Assembly (NCBI RefSeq): GCF_030816895.1
Contig: NZ_JAUSYL010000001.1
Location: 2,666,001-2,730,000, forward strand
Source of the DNA: Clavibacter sp. B3I6
Lineage (GTDB): Bacteria; Actinomycetota; Actinomycetes; Actinomycetales; Microbacteriaceae
Reading direction: 5' to 3'
Length of the DNA stretch: 64,000 nt
Shown: piece by piece, positions 1-8,560 of the stretch
Numbering within the stretch: position 1 is the first letter of the stretch
Layout: each line of letters begins with the position of its first letter
Position numbers and translations under genes: made by a program
Notes under the pieces: model-generated
Databases searched by the model: none
Seen by the model: the letters and a program-made list of their open reading frames with translations, nothing else
Told to the model about the DNA's origin: nothing

Positions 1-1269
1 GAGGGTCAGCTGACCCCGCCGCGCCAGCACCACGGCCACGACGGCCGCGGCCAGCGCCGGCACCCCGCCGGACACCACCATGCCGACGTGCACGCCCCAC
101 GCCTCGACGATCCCGCCCATGAGCGGGCCGCCGACGGCCTGGCCGCCGAGGAGCACGAGCACGTAGACGCTCATCACCCGCCCGCGGATGGCGACGTTGC
201 TGGAGAGCTGCACGAGCGAGTTCGCCGCCGTCTGGAAGAGCAGCGACGCCATGCCGACCGTGACGAGCACGGCCGCGAACGGCGCGATGCCGGGCATGAG
301 GCCCGCGACGGCCTGCAGGACGCCCGTGATCCCGACGCCGACCACGATGGTCCGCAGCCGCACGGTCGCCCGCCGCGTCGAGAGCAGCGCGCCCGTGAGC
401 GCGCCGATCGCGACCATCGAGTTGAAGAAGCCGTAGCCGCCCGCGCCCACGTCGTAGACCTCGCTCGCGAACGCCGCGAGGAGCACGGGCATGGTCAGCC
501 CGAAGACGCTGAAGACGGCCACGAGCACGACGGGCCAGAGGATGGTCGGCTTCGACCGCGCGTACCGGAGGCCCTCCGCGAGCTGGCCGCGGCGGCGCGG
601 GGCGGGCGGGATGCGGATCAGGTCCCGCGTCCTCAGGCTCCACAGCGTGAGCACCACGACGACGCACGCGACCGCGTTGATGGCGAACGACCAGCCGGCC
701 CCGACCGCGAGCAGCAGGATCCCGCTGAGCGCCGGGCCCACCATGCCGCCGAGCTGGAACACCGACGAGTTGACGCTGATCGCGTTCCGCAGGTGCTGCT
801 GCCCGACGATCTCCGTCACGAACACCTGGCGCGCCGGGTTGTCGATCACCGTCACGAGCCCGGTCGCGAACGCGATGGCGAAGATGTGCCACGCCTCGAC
901 CGCGCCCGAGAGGGTGAGGACGGCGAGCAGCGCGCTCAGCAGCGCGTACGTGCCCTGCGTGATCATCATCAGCATCCGCTTCGAGCACCGGTCGACGATG
1001 ACGCCGCCGAGGAGGCCGAAGAGGAGCATGGGCGCGAACTGCATCGCCACCGTGATGCCGACGGCGGTGACGCTGCCGGTGAGCTCGAGCACGAGCCAGT
1101 CCTGGGCGATGCGCTGCATCCAGCCCGAGGTCATGGCGATCACGTTGGACGCGGTGAACCGGCGGAAGTTCGGCACGCTCAGGGCGATGAGCGTGTGGCG
1201 CCACGGCGGGCGCTCGGTCTGGACGGGGAGCGGGGCGGTCGGGGGGAAGGCGTTCGGGGGCGGGGTCAC
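1..1269 (-). CDS. MFS transporter (EntS-like drug/siderophore exporter), 3' end outside window
   Basis: Reading the minus strand gives 423 open codons running off the window edge, so the C-terminus is missing. The protein has a short N-terminal tail followed by many hydrophobic segments. It resembles the enterobactin-exporter-like group of the major facilitator superfamily, with motifs such as GWMQRIAQDWLVLELTG near residues 48-64. Its likely role is proton-driven export of a small molecule across the cytoplasmic membrane; the substrate cannot be read. I chose the GTG start because an AGGA ribosome site lies just upstream. The gene diverges from a LysR regulator, a layout that often means local control. 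Confidence 0.85.
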   Translation of the reverse strand, partial: MTPPPNAFPPTAPLPVQTERPPWRHTLIALSVPNFRRFTASNVIAMTSGWMQRIAQDWLVLELTGSVTAVGITVAMQFAPMLLFGLLGGVIVDRCSKRMLMMITQGTYALLSALLAVLTLSGAVEAWHIFAIAFATGLVTVIDNPARQVFVTEIVGQQHLRNAISVNSSVFQLGGMVGPALSGILLLAVGAGWSFAINAVACVVVVLTLWSLRTRDLIRIPPAPRRRGQLAEGLRYARSKPTILWPVVLVAVFSVFGLTMPVLLAAFASEVYDVGAGGYGFFNSMVAIGALTGALLSTRRATVRLRTIVVGVGITGVLQAVAGLMPGIAPFAAVLVTVGMASLLFQTAANSLVQLSSNVAIRGRVMSVYVLVLLGGQAVGGPLMGGIVEAWGVHVGMVVSGGVPALAAAVVAVVLARRGQLTL

Positions 1270-1380
1270 TTCATCCTGCGTGTGCGTTGCGTATGGGCGG
1301 ATCGGTTCCGTATGGGTGCGGCCGCGGACGGCCGAGATCGACGGTACTCCGGGGCTTCCCATTCGGATCCCGCCTCGACA

Positions 1381-1401
1381 TGATGAGTGTCATCACGTGA
1401 T
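1381..1401. promoter_or_regulatory. Candidate LysR operator: two overlapping palindromes
   Basis: Between the divergent transporter and LysR genes lie a perfect inverted repeat, TGATGA-GTG-TCATCA (1381-1395), and an overlapping 10-bp palindrome, ATCACGTGAT (1392-1401). The site sits just upstream of the LysR gene, where autoregulation would act. Binding is inferred from position and symmetry only. Confidence 0.5.
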
Positions 1402-1420
1402 CGAATGACCGGAGGCCGCC

Positions 1421-2278
1421 GTGCTGGACCCGACCCTGCTCGCCACGTTCCTCGCGGTCGCCGACACCCGGAGCTTCACGCAGGCGGCCGCCCGGCTCGG
1501 CATCAGCCAGCCCACCGTGAGCCAGCAGGTGCGGCGGCTCGAGCGGGCCGTCGACCGGACGCTGGTCGCGCGCGACACCCGCGCGATGCGGCTCACCGAC
1601 GCGGGTGACGCGATGGCCGGCTTCGCGCGCACGATCCTCGCGGCCCACCAGGTGGCGGAGAGCTACTTCGGCGGATCCGCGGTGAGCGGCCGCCTGCGCT
1701 TCGGCACCGCCGACGACCTCGCGATCACGCAGCTCCCGCGGATCCTCCGGCACTTCCGGCAGCTGCACCCGCAGATCGAGCTGGAGCTCACGGTCACGCA
1801 GAGCGGGCCGCTGCACCGGCGGCTGCTCGCCGGGCAGCTCGACCTCATCCTCACGAAGACCGCGGTCGACGAGCAGCCGGCGGCCAGGCGCGTGGGCCGC
1901 GACCGGATGGTGTGGGTCGGCCTCGACCGCACGCTGGTGGAGCCGGGCGCGAGCGTGCCGCTCATCGCCTACCGCGCCCCGAGCATCAGCCGGCAGATGG
2001 CGATGGACGCGCTCGAGCGCGCCGGGCGCACCTGGCGGATCACGTGCAGCACGCGCGACGTGAACGGGGTGCTCGCCGCGGTGCGCGCCGGCATGGGCGT
2101 CGCCGTGCTGCCGCAGGCGCTGATCCCCACCGATCTCGTGAAGGTCACGTCGCGGCTCGGCCTGCCGGAGCTCGACGAGGTGGACTACGTGCTGCTCGAC
2201 AACCCGGCGGGGCCGCGCGCGTCCATCGAGGCGCTGACGTCGGCCATCATGTCGCGCGGGGTGGCACGGGCGAGCTGA
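1421..2278 (+). CDS. LysR-family transcriptional regulator
   Basis: The 285-residue product is the usual LysR length. Residues 1-60 form the winged helix-turn-helix, with the recognition region GISQPTVSQQVRRLE. The rest reads as the periplasmic-binding-like effector domain. The GTG start has a GGAGG ribosome site five bases upstream. The gene diverges from the MFS exporter at 1-1269, so regulating that exporter in response to a small ligand is the simplest inference. The ligand is unknown. Confidence 0.88.
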   Translation: MLDPTLLATFLAVADTRSFTQAAARLGISQPTVSQQVRRLERAVDRTLVARDTRAMRLTDAGDAMAGFARTILAAHQVAESYFGGSAVSGRLRFGTADDLAITQLPRILRHFRQLHPQIELELTVTQSGPLHRRLLAGQLDLILTKTAVDEQPAARRVGRDRMVWVGLDRTLVEPGASVPLIAYRAPSISRQMAMDALERAGRTWRITCSTRDVNGVLAAVRAGMGVAVLPQALIPTDLVKVTSRLGLPELDEVDYVLLDNPAGPRASIEALTSAIMSRGVARAS

Positions 2279-2287
2279 GCGCGCGCG

Positions 2288-2791
2288 CTACCAGCGGGCG
2301 ACGGGCGGCAGGCCGTCGTCGTCGAGGTCGCCGCCGCGGACCCGCGCGCGGCCCCGGCGGCCGCGACCGCGGGCTCCGGGCTGGTGCGGCGGCTCGGGCT
2401 TGTCGGGATCCGCGGTCGGGTCGCCGGGCTGCTCCAGCTGCATGGCGAGCGCGCGGAGCCGGGCGTCCATCTCCGCGTGCGCGGCGGCCGCGTCGCCCGG
2501 GCGGGCCGGATCCTCGTCCGGGTCGGCGGGCATGCGGGTGGCCTGCGCGAGCGGCAGGGCGTCGGCCTCCGCCTCGGCCAGGCGGCGGGCGCGACGGCGG
2601 GACGCGAGGATCCCGAACGCGCCCACGGAGATCTGGAACGCGCCGAGCCAGCCGGACGCGTCATTGACGGGGGCGACCACGTGCCACGCGCCGAGCGCGA
2701 TCCAGCCGATGTTGACCCACATGGGCCAGGCGAACCCCGTCGGGCGCGCGCCCTCGCGCGGCTCGTCCGTGCCGCGTCCCTCGTCGCTCAT
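2288..2791 (-). CDS. Small membrane protein with charged C-terminal tail
   Basis: The 167-residue product is not one I can name. Residues 20-62 contain two hydrophobic stretches (around FAWPMWVNIGWIALGAWHVV and WLGAFQISVGAFGILA), followed by a long hydrophilic tail rich in Arg, Asp and Pro. This suggests a two-pass membrane anchor with a cytoplasmic tail. It converges with the LysR gene, leaving 9 bases, and lies about 40 bases downstream of the broken GH13 gene on the same strand. Confidence 0.65.
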   Translation of the reverse strand: MSDEGRGTDEPREGARPTGFAWPMWVNIGWIALGAWHVVAPVNDASGWLGAFQISVGAFGILASRRRARRLAEAEADALPLAQATRMPADPDEDPARPGDAAAAHAEMDARLRALAMQLEQPGDPTADPDKPEPPHQPGARGRGRRGRARVRGGDLDDDGLPPVARW

Positions 2792-2831
2792 GCCGTTCCT
2801 CCGTGCCGCCCCGCCTGTGTCCGTGAGTGTG

Positions 2832-4449
2832 TCACGCCGGGTCGTGAGCGGCCTGGAGCCAGACGAAGGTGCGCGGGCTGAGCACGATGCCCTTCGTCAG
2901 GCGGAGGCGCTCGTCGCGCACGAGGTCGACGGCGTGCTCGGCGAAGCCGCCGAGCGTCTCCGCGGAGACCGTCGCGGGCTCGTCGCCGAGGTTGGCGAGC
3001 ACGAGGACCGTGCCGTCCTCGTGCGGGCGCTGGTAGCCGAGGATGCGCGGGTCCTTGGCGTCGAAGCCGACGACGCGCGTGCCGCCGAGCGCGGGCGTGG
3101 CGCGGCGGACGGCCACGAGGCGACGGACGCCCGCGTGGATGACCCCCGTGCTCGTGGTGCGGTCGTCGCGCTGGTCGTAGCGCTCGAAGGGGTAGAGCGG
3201 GCGGTTGACCCAGCGGCTGTCCTCGGCGTGGGCCGGGACGTCGTCGTAGCCGTAGTCGTTGATCTGGCCGACCTCGTCGCCGAGCACGATCAGCGGCAGG
3301 CCGCCCGTGCTGAGCGCGACGGAGTGGGCGAGGAGGATCCGCTCCACGGCGCCCGGGTCGTCCTGCTCGAGGCCCGCGAGGGAGGCCGTGGTGCCGGCGA
3401 CCGCGCCGTCGGCGTGCCAGACGCCGCGCGCGTGGCTGCCCGGGAAGCGGCCCACGTGGTAGTCGGCGAGGAAGCGGCGATGCTCGTCGGGGTCGATGCC
3501 GAGGGGCGCGCGCGTCGTCGTCGTCGAAGGCCCAGCGGAGCGCGTCGTGGCTGCGGACGCGCGCGATCCACGCGGATCCGGCGGGCGCCTCGCCGCGGCG
3601 CGCGAGGGCCCGGGAGAGGAGGGACGCGGACCGGGTGGCGAGCGCCTCCCAGACCAGGGCGGTGAGCGCGGGGTCCTCGGCGAGGCGCACGGCGTCGCCG
3701 TCGAGGAGGTCGGCGCCGCCGCGGGGCTCGGCCTCGGCGGCGACGGCCAGCGCGAGGGCGGGGGCGACGCGGCGGGCGAGGGCGCCGATGACGCGGAGGA
3801 GGGCGGCGCGGTCCGCGTCGGGGCGGTCGCCCAGGACGGCGGCCGGGTCCACGCGCACGACGTCCGCGCCCACGGCGGCGAGGGCCGCCGCCTCGCGCAT
3901 GGCGGCGCCGACGCGGTCGGCGGGCGAGGCGTCGGGATCCGCGGGGGAGAGGTCGACGGCGAGCGTGAGGCCGGCGTCGTGCAGCGCGTCGACGAGCGCG
4001 GCCAGGTCGTCGGCGGATCCGAGGCCCGCGCGCACGCGCACGCCCGGCGCGAGGAGGGCGTCCGGGTCGTCGTCGGTCGCCCGCTCGGCGACGGGCGTGA
4101 CCTGCAGGTGCGTGAGCCCCAGGTCGCGGAGGGCGGGGATCCGCGCCACGAGGCCGCGGAGGTCGTCGGCGTAGCGGTCGACGTAGCAGACGCCGCCGGT
4201 GCGGCGGTCGAGGTCGAGGGACGCGGGCGGGGTGCGGCGCGCGTGCACGCCACGGAGGTCGGCGGCGAGGGCGTCCGCCAGGGCGTCGGCGTCGTCGCCG
4301 AGGAGCGGGCGGAGGTCGGCGGCGAGGGCGTCGCGGTCGAGCGGGGGCGCTTCGGCGGGTGCCGCGGGGGCCGCCGCGTCGTCGAGGCGCGCGTCGTCGC
4401 GGTCGTGTCCGCCTGTGGCGGGATCGGTCGTGAGCGCTGTGCTCCCCAT
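2832..4449 (-). pseudogene. Amylosucrase-like GH13 protein, frameshifted
   Basis: The first part (ATG at 4449, GGAGGAAGGA just upstream) reads as a GH13 TIM-barrel to about residue 314. It includes R199-V-D201 (nucleophile region), E239 (probable acid/base) and VRSHD with H301/D302. At about 3505-3515, in a GACGACGACGACGCGCGCGCC tract, homology moves to another frame, which continues from LGIDPDEHR through GDEVGQINDYGYDD to a stop at 2832. A one-base indel explains this. The region-I Asn-His is absent (VDLSPADP around residue 166) and the usual B domain is missing, so even a repaired protein would be about 538 residues, with doubtful transglycosylase or hydrolase activity. A sequencing error in the repetitive GC tract is possible. 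Confidence 0.75.
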
Positions 4450-4660
4450 GCTCGGTCCTTCCTCCGCATCCGGCGGGCACCGTCGCCCGACCCTCCGATC
4501 CTACGGGCGAGGGGTGCCCGTGACCGGCCGATCCGTTCGTGCCCTCCGCTTTTCCTCGCTCGGCGGCCATGCGGGCTCCGCAGAGGGCGTCCGGCCGGAC
4601 GTCCGCGCGGCATCGGGAGGACGGCGCCGCCTCGCGTCGGCGTGCCCGCCCGGGTAGGCT

Positions 4661-4740
4661 CGACGACGTCGCGACTGGCGTTCGGATGGGTCACCATCGG
4701 GGAGCGACTCACACGGTTGGTGGCCGTACGCCTGGGCCAC
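4661..4740 (+). promoter_or_regulatory. ZTP (pfl-motif) riboswitch upstream of glyA-folD
   Basis: The hallmark blocks of the pfl motif appear in order: CGCGACTGGCG at 4670-4680, ACCATCGGGGAGCGAC at 4693-4708, and CCGTACGCCTGGGCCA at 4724-4739, which can form the pseudoknot. A -10-like TAGGCT at 4655-4660 lies just ahead. Known pfl RNAs sense ZTP/ZMP, which accumulates when 10-formyl-tetrahydrofolate is short, and turn on one-carbon genes. The next genes, glyA and folD, are exactly such targets. The 4450-4776 gap otherwise holds the promoter of the divergent GH13 gene. Confidence 0.87.
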
Positions 4741-4776
4741 GACGCATCCGCTCGTCCACCGTGCACAAGGAGTCCC

Positions 4777-6054
4777 ATGCCCGTCGACCAGTCCTTCAAC
4801 GCCCCCCTCTCCGAGGTCGATCCCGAGATCGCGGCCGTCCTCGAGCAGGAGCTCGGCCGTCAGCGCGGCACCCTCGAGATGATCGCGAGCGAGAACTTCG
4901 TGCCGCGCGCGGTGCTGCAGTCGCAGGGATCCGTGCTCACCAACAAGTACGCCGAGGGCTACCCGGGCCGCCGCTACTACGGCGGCTGCGAGTTCGTCGA
5001 CGTGGCCGAGCAGCTCGCCATCGACCGCGCGAAGAGCCTCTTCGGCGCCGAGTTCGCCAACGTCCAGCCGCACTCCGGCGCCACGGCCAACGCGGCCGTC
5101 CTCGCCGCCATCGCGCAGCCGGGCGACACGATCCTCGGCCTCGAGCTCGCGCACGGCGGCCACCTCACGCACGGCATGAAGCTCAACTTCTCGGGCAAGC
5201 TCTACGACGCCGCGGCGTACGGCGTGGACCCCGACACCTTCCTCATCGACATGGACGTCGTGCGCGAGAAGGCGCTCGAGCACCGCCCGCAGGTCATCAT
5301 CGCGGGCTGGTCGGCCTACCCCCGCCACCTCGACTTCGCCGCCTTCCGCTCCATCGCGGACGAGGTCGGCGCCAAGCTCTGGGTCGACATGGCCCACTTC
5401 GCCGGGCTCGTGGCCGCCGGCGTGCACCCCTCGCCCGTGCCGTACGCGGACGTCGTCTCCTCCACCGTGCACAAGACCCTCGCGGGTCCCCGGTCCGGCG
5501 TCATCCTCAGCCGCGACACCGCGCTCGCCAAGAAGCTCAACTCGGCCGTCTTCCCCGGCCAGCAGGGCGGGCCGCTCATGCACGTCATCGCCGCCAAGGC
5601 CACGGCGTTCAAGATCGCGGCCACGGAGGAGTTCGCGGACCGCCAGCGCCGCACCATCCAGGGCGCGCAGATCCTCGCCGAGCGCCTCATGGCCGCCGAC
5701 TCCACCGAGGCGGGCGTCTCCGTGCTCACCGGCGGCACCGACGTGCACCTCGTGCTCGCGGACCTCCGCCACTCCGAGATCGACGGCAAGCAGGCGGAGG
5801 ACGCCTTGCACGAGGTCGGCATCACGGTCAACCGCAACTCGGTGCCGTTCGACCCGCGCCCGCCCATGGTCACCTCCGGCGTCCGCATCGGCACGTCCGC
5901 GCTCGCGACCCGCGGCTTCGGCGAGGCCGAGTTCACCGAGGTGGCGGACGTCATCGCCGAGACCCTGAAGCCCGGCAGCGACCTGGCGAGCCTCCGCGCG
6001 CGCGTGCTCACGCTCACCGACGGCTTCCCGCTCTACGAGGGCCTCACCCAGTGA
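4777..6054 (+). CDS. glyA: Serine hydroxymethyltransferase
   Basis: This 425-residue PLP enzyme interconverts serine and glycine with tetrahydrofolate, feeding methylene-THF to the cytoplasmic one-carbon pool. The N-terminal IASENFVP, the glycine-rich YPGRRYYGG and the PLP-lysine motif STVHKTLAGPR (K233) are visible, and the length is typical. The ATG at 4777 follows an AAGGAG at 4767-4772. Longer upstream reading in this frame crosses the riboswitch and is not coding. The gene overlaps folD by four bases and is probably controlled by the ZTP riboswitch. Confidence 0.97.
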   Translation: MPVDQSFNAPLSEVDPEIAAVLEQELGRQRGTLEMIASENFVPRAVLQSQGSVLTNKYAEGYPGRRYYGGCEFVDVAEQLAIDRAKSLFGAEFANVQPHSGATANAAVLAAIAQPGDTILGLELAHGGHLTHGMKLNFSGKLYDAAAYGVDPDTFLIDMDVVREKALEHRPQVIIAGWSAYPRHLDFAAFRSIADEVGAKLWVDMAHFAGLVAAGVHPSPVPYADVVSSTVHKTLAGPRSGVILSRDTALAKKLNSAVFPGQQGGPLMHVIAAKATAFKIAATEEFADRQRRTIQGAQILAERLMAADSTEAGVSVLTGGTDVHLVLADLRHSEIDGKQAEDALHEVGITVNRNSVPFDPRPPMVTSGVRIGTSALATRGFGEAEFTEVADVIAETLKPGSDLASLRARVLTLTDGFPLYEGLTQ

Positions 6055-6953
6055 CCGCGGTCGTGCTCGACGGCGTCGCGACCGCGTCGGCCGTCAAGTC
6101 CGAGCTGGCCGTGCGGATCCGCGCGCTCCGGGAGCAGGGGCTCGTCCCCGGCCTCGGCACGCTCCTCGTGGGCGACGACCCGGGATCCCGCTCGTACGTC
6201 GCGGGCAAGCACCGCGACTGCGCCGAGGTGGGCATCGAGTCCATCCGCGTCGACCTCCCCGCCGACGCGAGCGAGGCCGACGTGCGCCAGGCGATCGAGC
6301 GCCTCAACTCGGACCCGGCCGTCACCGGCTACATCGTGCAGCTGCCGCTCCCGGCGGGCATCGACGAGAACGCGATGCTCGAGCTCATCGACCCGTCGAA
6401 GGACGCGGACGGCCTGCACCCGACGAACCTGGGGCGCCTCGTGCTCGGCGTCCAGGGGGAGCTGACCTCGCCGCTGCCGTGCACGCCCGCCGGCATCGTC
6501 GAGATGCTCCAGCGGTACGACGTGCCGATCGCCGGCCAGCACGTGGTCGTCGTCGGCCGCGGCCTCACGGTCGGGCGGCCGCTCGGCCTGCTGCTCACGC
6601 GCAAGGGCCTCGACGCCACCGTGACGCTCACGCACTCGCGCACGCGCGACCTCGAGCAGGAGGTCCGCCGGGCGGACATCGTGGTCGCGGCCGTGGGCGT
6701 CGCGCACCTGATCCAGCCCGGGTGGGTGAAGCCGGGCGCCGCGGTGCTCGACGTCGGGATCACGCGCGTCGTCGATCCCGAGACCGGCAAGGCCCGCCTC
6801 ACGGGCGACGTCGACCCGGCCGTCGCCGAGGTCGCCGGGCACCTGTCGCCGAACCCGCGCGGCGTCGGCCCGATGACGCGCGCGATGCTGCTCGTCAACG
6901 TGGTGCTGGCCGCCGAGCGCGACGCGCGCCTGGCCGCCGAGCTGCGCGGCTGA
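6051..6953 (+). CDS. folD: Bifunctional methylenetetrahydrofolate dehydrogenase/cyclohydrolase
   Basis: The 300-residue protein converts 5,10-methylene-THF to 10-formyl-THF in two steps, using NADP. Visible signatures are the substrate lysine region SRSYVAGKHRDC, YIVQLPLP, DADGLHP, VVVGRGLTVGRPL of the nucleotide-binding fold and the C-terminal PNPRGVGPMTRAMLL. It starts with GTG inside the glyA stop (GTGA overlap), which implies translational coupling. glyA and folD form one transcription unit ending at the hairpin at 6984-7020. Confidence 0.96.
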   Translation: MTAVVLDGVATASAVKSELAVRIRALREQGLVPGLGTLLVGDDPGSRSYVAGKHRDCAEVGIESIRVDLPADASEADVRQAIERLNSDPAVTGYIVQLPLPAGIDENAMLELIDPSKDADGLHPTNLGRLVLGVQGELTSPLPCTPAGIVEMLQRYDVPIAGQHVVVVGRGLTVGRPLGLLLTRKGLDATVTLTHSRTRDLEQEVRRADIVVAAVGVAHLIQPGWVKPGAAVLDVGITRVVDPETGKARLTGDVDPAVAEVAGHLSPNPRGVGPMTRAMLLVNVVLAAERDARLAAELRG

Positions 6954-6983
6954 CGGCGCTCGCCGCGGTCGCGCGGCGCGGAT

Positions 6984-7020
6984 CGAGGAGGGGACGGCCG
7001 GTCAGGCCGTCCCCTCCTCG
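6984..7020. terminator. Bidirectional hairpin between folD and the carbonic anhydrase gene
   Basis: A perfect 16-bp stem (6984-6999 with 7005-7020) has a five-base loop. The loop carries the TGA stop codon of the convergent carbonic anhydrase gene. There is no T-tract, as for most hairpins in this window. Confidence 0.75.
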
Positions 7021-7595
7021 CGTCCGGCGTCGGTCGAGGCGGCGAGGAGCACGGCCGGCATCGGGATCGTCCCCGCGTGCAGCCGCGCGTTCTCCACGTA
7101 GTGCGCGGCGTTCGCGCGGAGCCCCGTCACCTCCTCGTCGGTGAGCTCGCGCCGCACCTTCCCGGGCACGCCCGCGACCAGCGAGCGCGGCGGGATCACC
7201 TGCCCCTCGAGCACGACGGTGCCGCCCGCGAGGAGCGACTCCCGGCCGACGATCGCGCCGTTCATCACGGTGGCCGACATGCCGACGATGCAGTCGTCCT
7301 CGACGGTGCAGCCGTGCAGCACCGCGTTGTGGCCGACGCTCACGCCCGTGCCGACGGTGAGCGGGAAGCCGGCGTCGACGTGGCAGCTCACGTTGTCCTG
7401 CAGGTTGGAGCCCGCGCCGATCACGATGTCCGCGGCCTCGGCGCGCAGCACGGCGTTGAACCACACGCTGGATCCGGCGCCCAGCGTCACCCGCCCCACG
7501 ATGCGCGCACCGGCGGCCACGAGGGCGTCGGGGGCGATGCCGGGCGCGGGCGACCCGGGGAGCGCGCGGACGGTGGCCTGGGGGTCGACGGTCAT
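7002..7595 (-). CDS. Gamma-class carbonic anhydrase-like hexapeptide-repeat protein
   Basis: The 197-residue protein is a left-handed beta-helix of the gamma-carbonic-anhydrase/acetyltransferase-like family. Repeated hexapeptides such as IVGRVTLGAGSSVWFNAVLR and IVGMSATVMNGAIVG are visible. Metal-ligand histidines sit in NVSCHV and GHNAVLHGC, as in Cam/CamH proteins. It may hydrate CO2, though several family members have no measured activity. The ATG at 7595 overlaps the stop of the upstream GNAT gene by four bases, suggesting coupled translation. Confidence 0.85.
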   Translation of the reverse strand: MTVDPQATVRALPGSPAPGIAPDALVAAGARIVGRVTLGAGSSVWFNAVLRAEAADIVIGAGSNLQDNVSCHVDAGFPLTVGTGVSVGHNAVLHGCTVEDDCIVGMSATVMNGAIVGRESLLAGGTVVLEGQVIPPRSLVAGVPGKVRRELTDEEVTGLRANAAHYVENARLHAGTIPMPAVLLAASTDAGREEGTA

Positions 7596-8518
7596 GCCGC
7601 CAGGGTAGGCCGCGGGCGCATCCGCGTGCCCCGGTCCAGGGGCGCGAAGCCGACCGCGACGTAGGCGTCCCAGGGCGCGCGGTAGTACGGCAGCGGGGAG
7701 GCGTTGATGAGCACCTCGCGGCCGCCGAGCTCGGCGACCCGGCGGCAGACGTCGAGCGCGAGGATCCCGGCCAGCCCCCGCCGCCGGTGCTCGGGCACGA
7801 TGCCGAGCGGCTCGAGCTCCGTCCAGCCGCTCGTCGGGTCGAGCCAGGCCGTGCAGGTGCCGGCGAGCGAGCCGTCCGGGGCCTCGATCACGAGGTCGAG
7901 GTCGCGCCGGTAGACGGGAGCGCGGCGCATGGCGGCGTAGGCGTGGGCGTCGAAGCGGCTCTCGGCGGCCGGGTCGATGCCGTCGCCGGATCCGTCGGTG
8001 AAGGGCAGGTCGACCGGCTTCCAGGCGCGGCGGTGCGCGTCGACCCTCGCCGGCTCCTCGCCGTCCGCGACCGGCCGGATCCGGTACCCGGCGGGCGCCC
8101 GCGCCCCGGTGTCGCGGGCCGCGTGCCGGAGCCCGGCGAGCGGGATCGCCTCGTCGACGAAGCCGCGGTCCGCGAGGATCCCGCGCAGCCGCGCCTGCCC
8201 GCGGTGGACGGCGACGCTGACGGACGCGCCGCCGGCCGCGTCGAGGAGCCAGGCCGCCAGCAGGTCGGTGGTCGCGTCGTCGCCGGGCGCGCACTCGACG
8301 CGCGCGTCGTCCGGCGAGGAGGCGGCCCAGCCGATCACCGCGCCGGCGCCGTCGCGGACCACGGCGATCCGCGCGGGCAGCTGCCCGGTGGCGGCCTCCC
8401 ACGCGAAGCCGCCCGGGTGGGTCGACGCCGGGGTCCACGCGGACAGCGCCCGCGCGACGTCCCGCAGGGCGTCGTCCCGGTCGTCCGCGATCTCGGTCAG
8501 GCCCGGCCGTCGTCGCAT
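7592..8518 (-). CDS. GNAT-family N-acetyltransferase
   Basis: The 308-residue protein appears to have two tandem GNAT-like halves. The C-terminal half holds the acetyl-CoA pocket signature LGIVPEHRRRGLAGIL; the N-terminal half is less conserved. The substrate cannot be predicted. A TAGGCT box lies seven bases upstream of the ATG, so this gene probably has its own leaderless promoter even though it follows galK closely. Its stop overlaps the carbonic anhydrase start. Confidence 0.8.
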   Translation of the reverse strand: MRRRPGLTEIADDRDDALRDVARALSAWTPASTHPGGFAWEAATGQLPARIAVVRDGAGAVIGWAASSPDDARVECAPGDDATTDLLAAWLLDAAGGASVSVAVHRGQARLRGILADRGFVDEAIPLAGLRHAARDTGARAPAGYRIRPVADGEEPARVDAHRRAWKPVDLPFTDGSGDGIDPAAESRFDAHAYAAMRRAPVYRRDLDLVIEAPDGSLAGTCTAWLDPTSGWTELEPLGIVPEHRRRGLAGILALDVCRRVAELGGREVLINASPLPYYRAPWDAYVAVGFAPLDRGTRMRPRPTLAA

Positions 8519-8560
8519 GCGCCCGAGCCTAGGGGCGGCGCCGCGGGAGCGCCCCGCGCC

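Noticed and set aside
3496..4776. Long plus-strand open frame leading into glyA
   Set aside because: It is antisense to the GH13 gene and crosses the riboswitch; glyA homology and the ribosome site begin at 4777.
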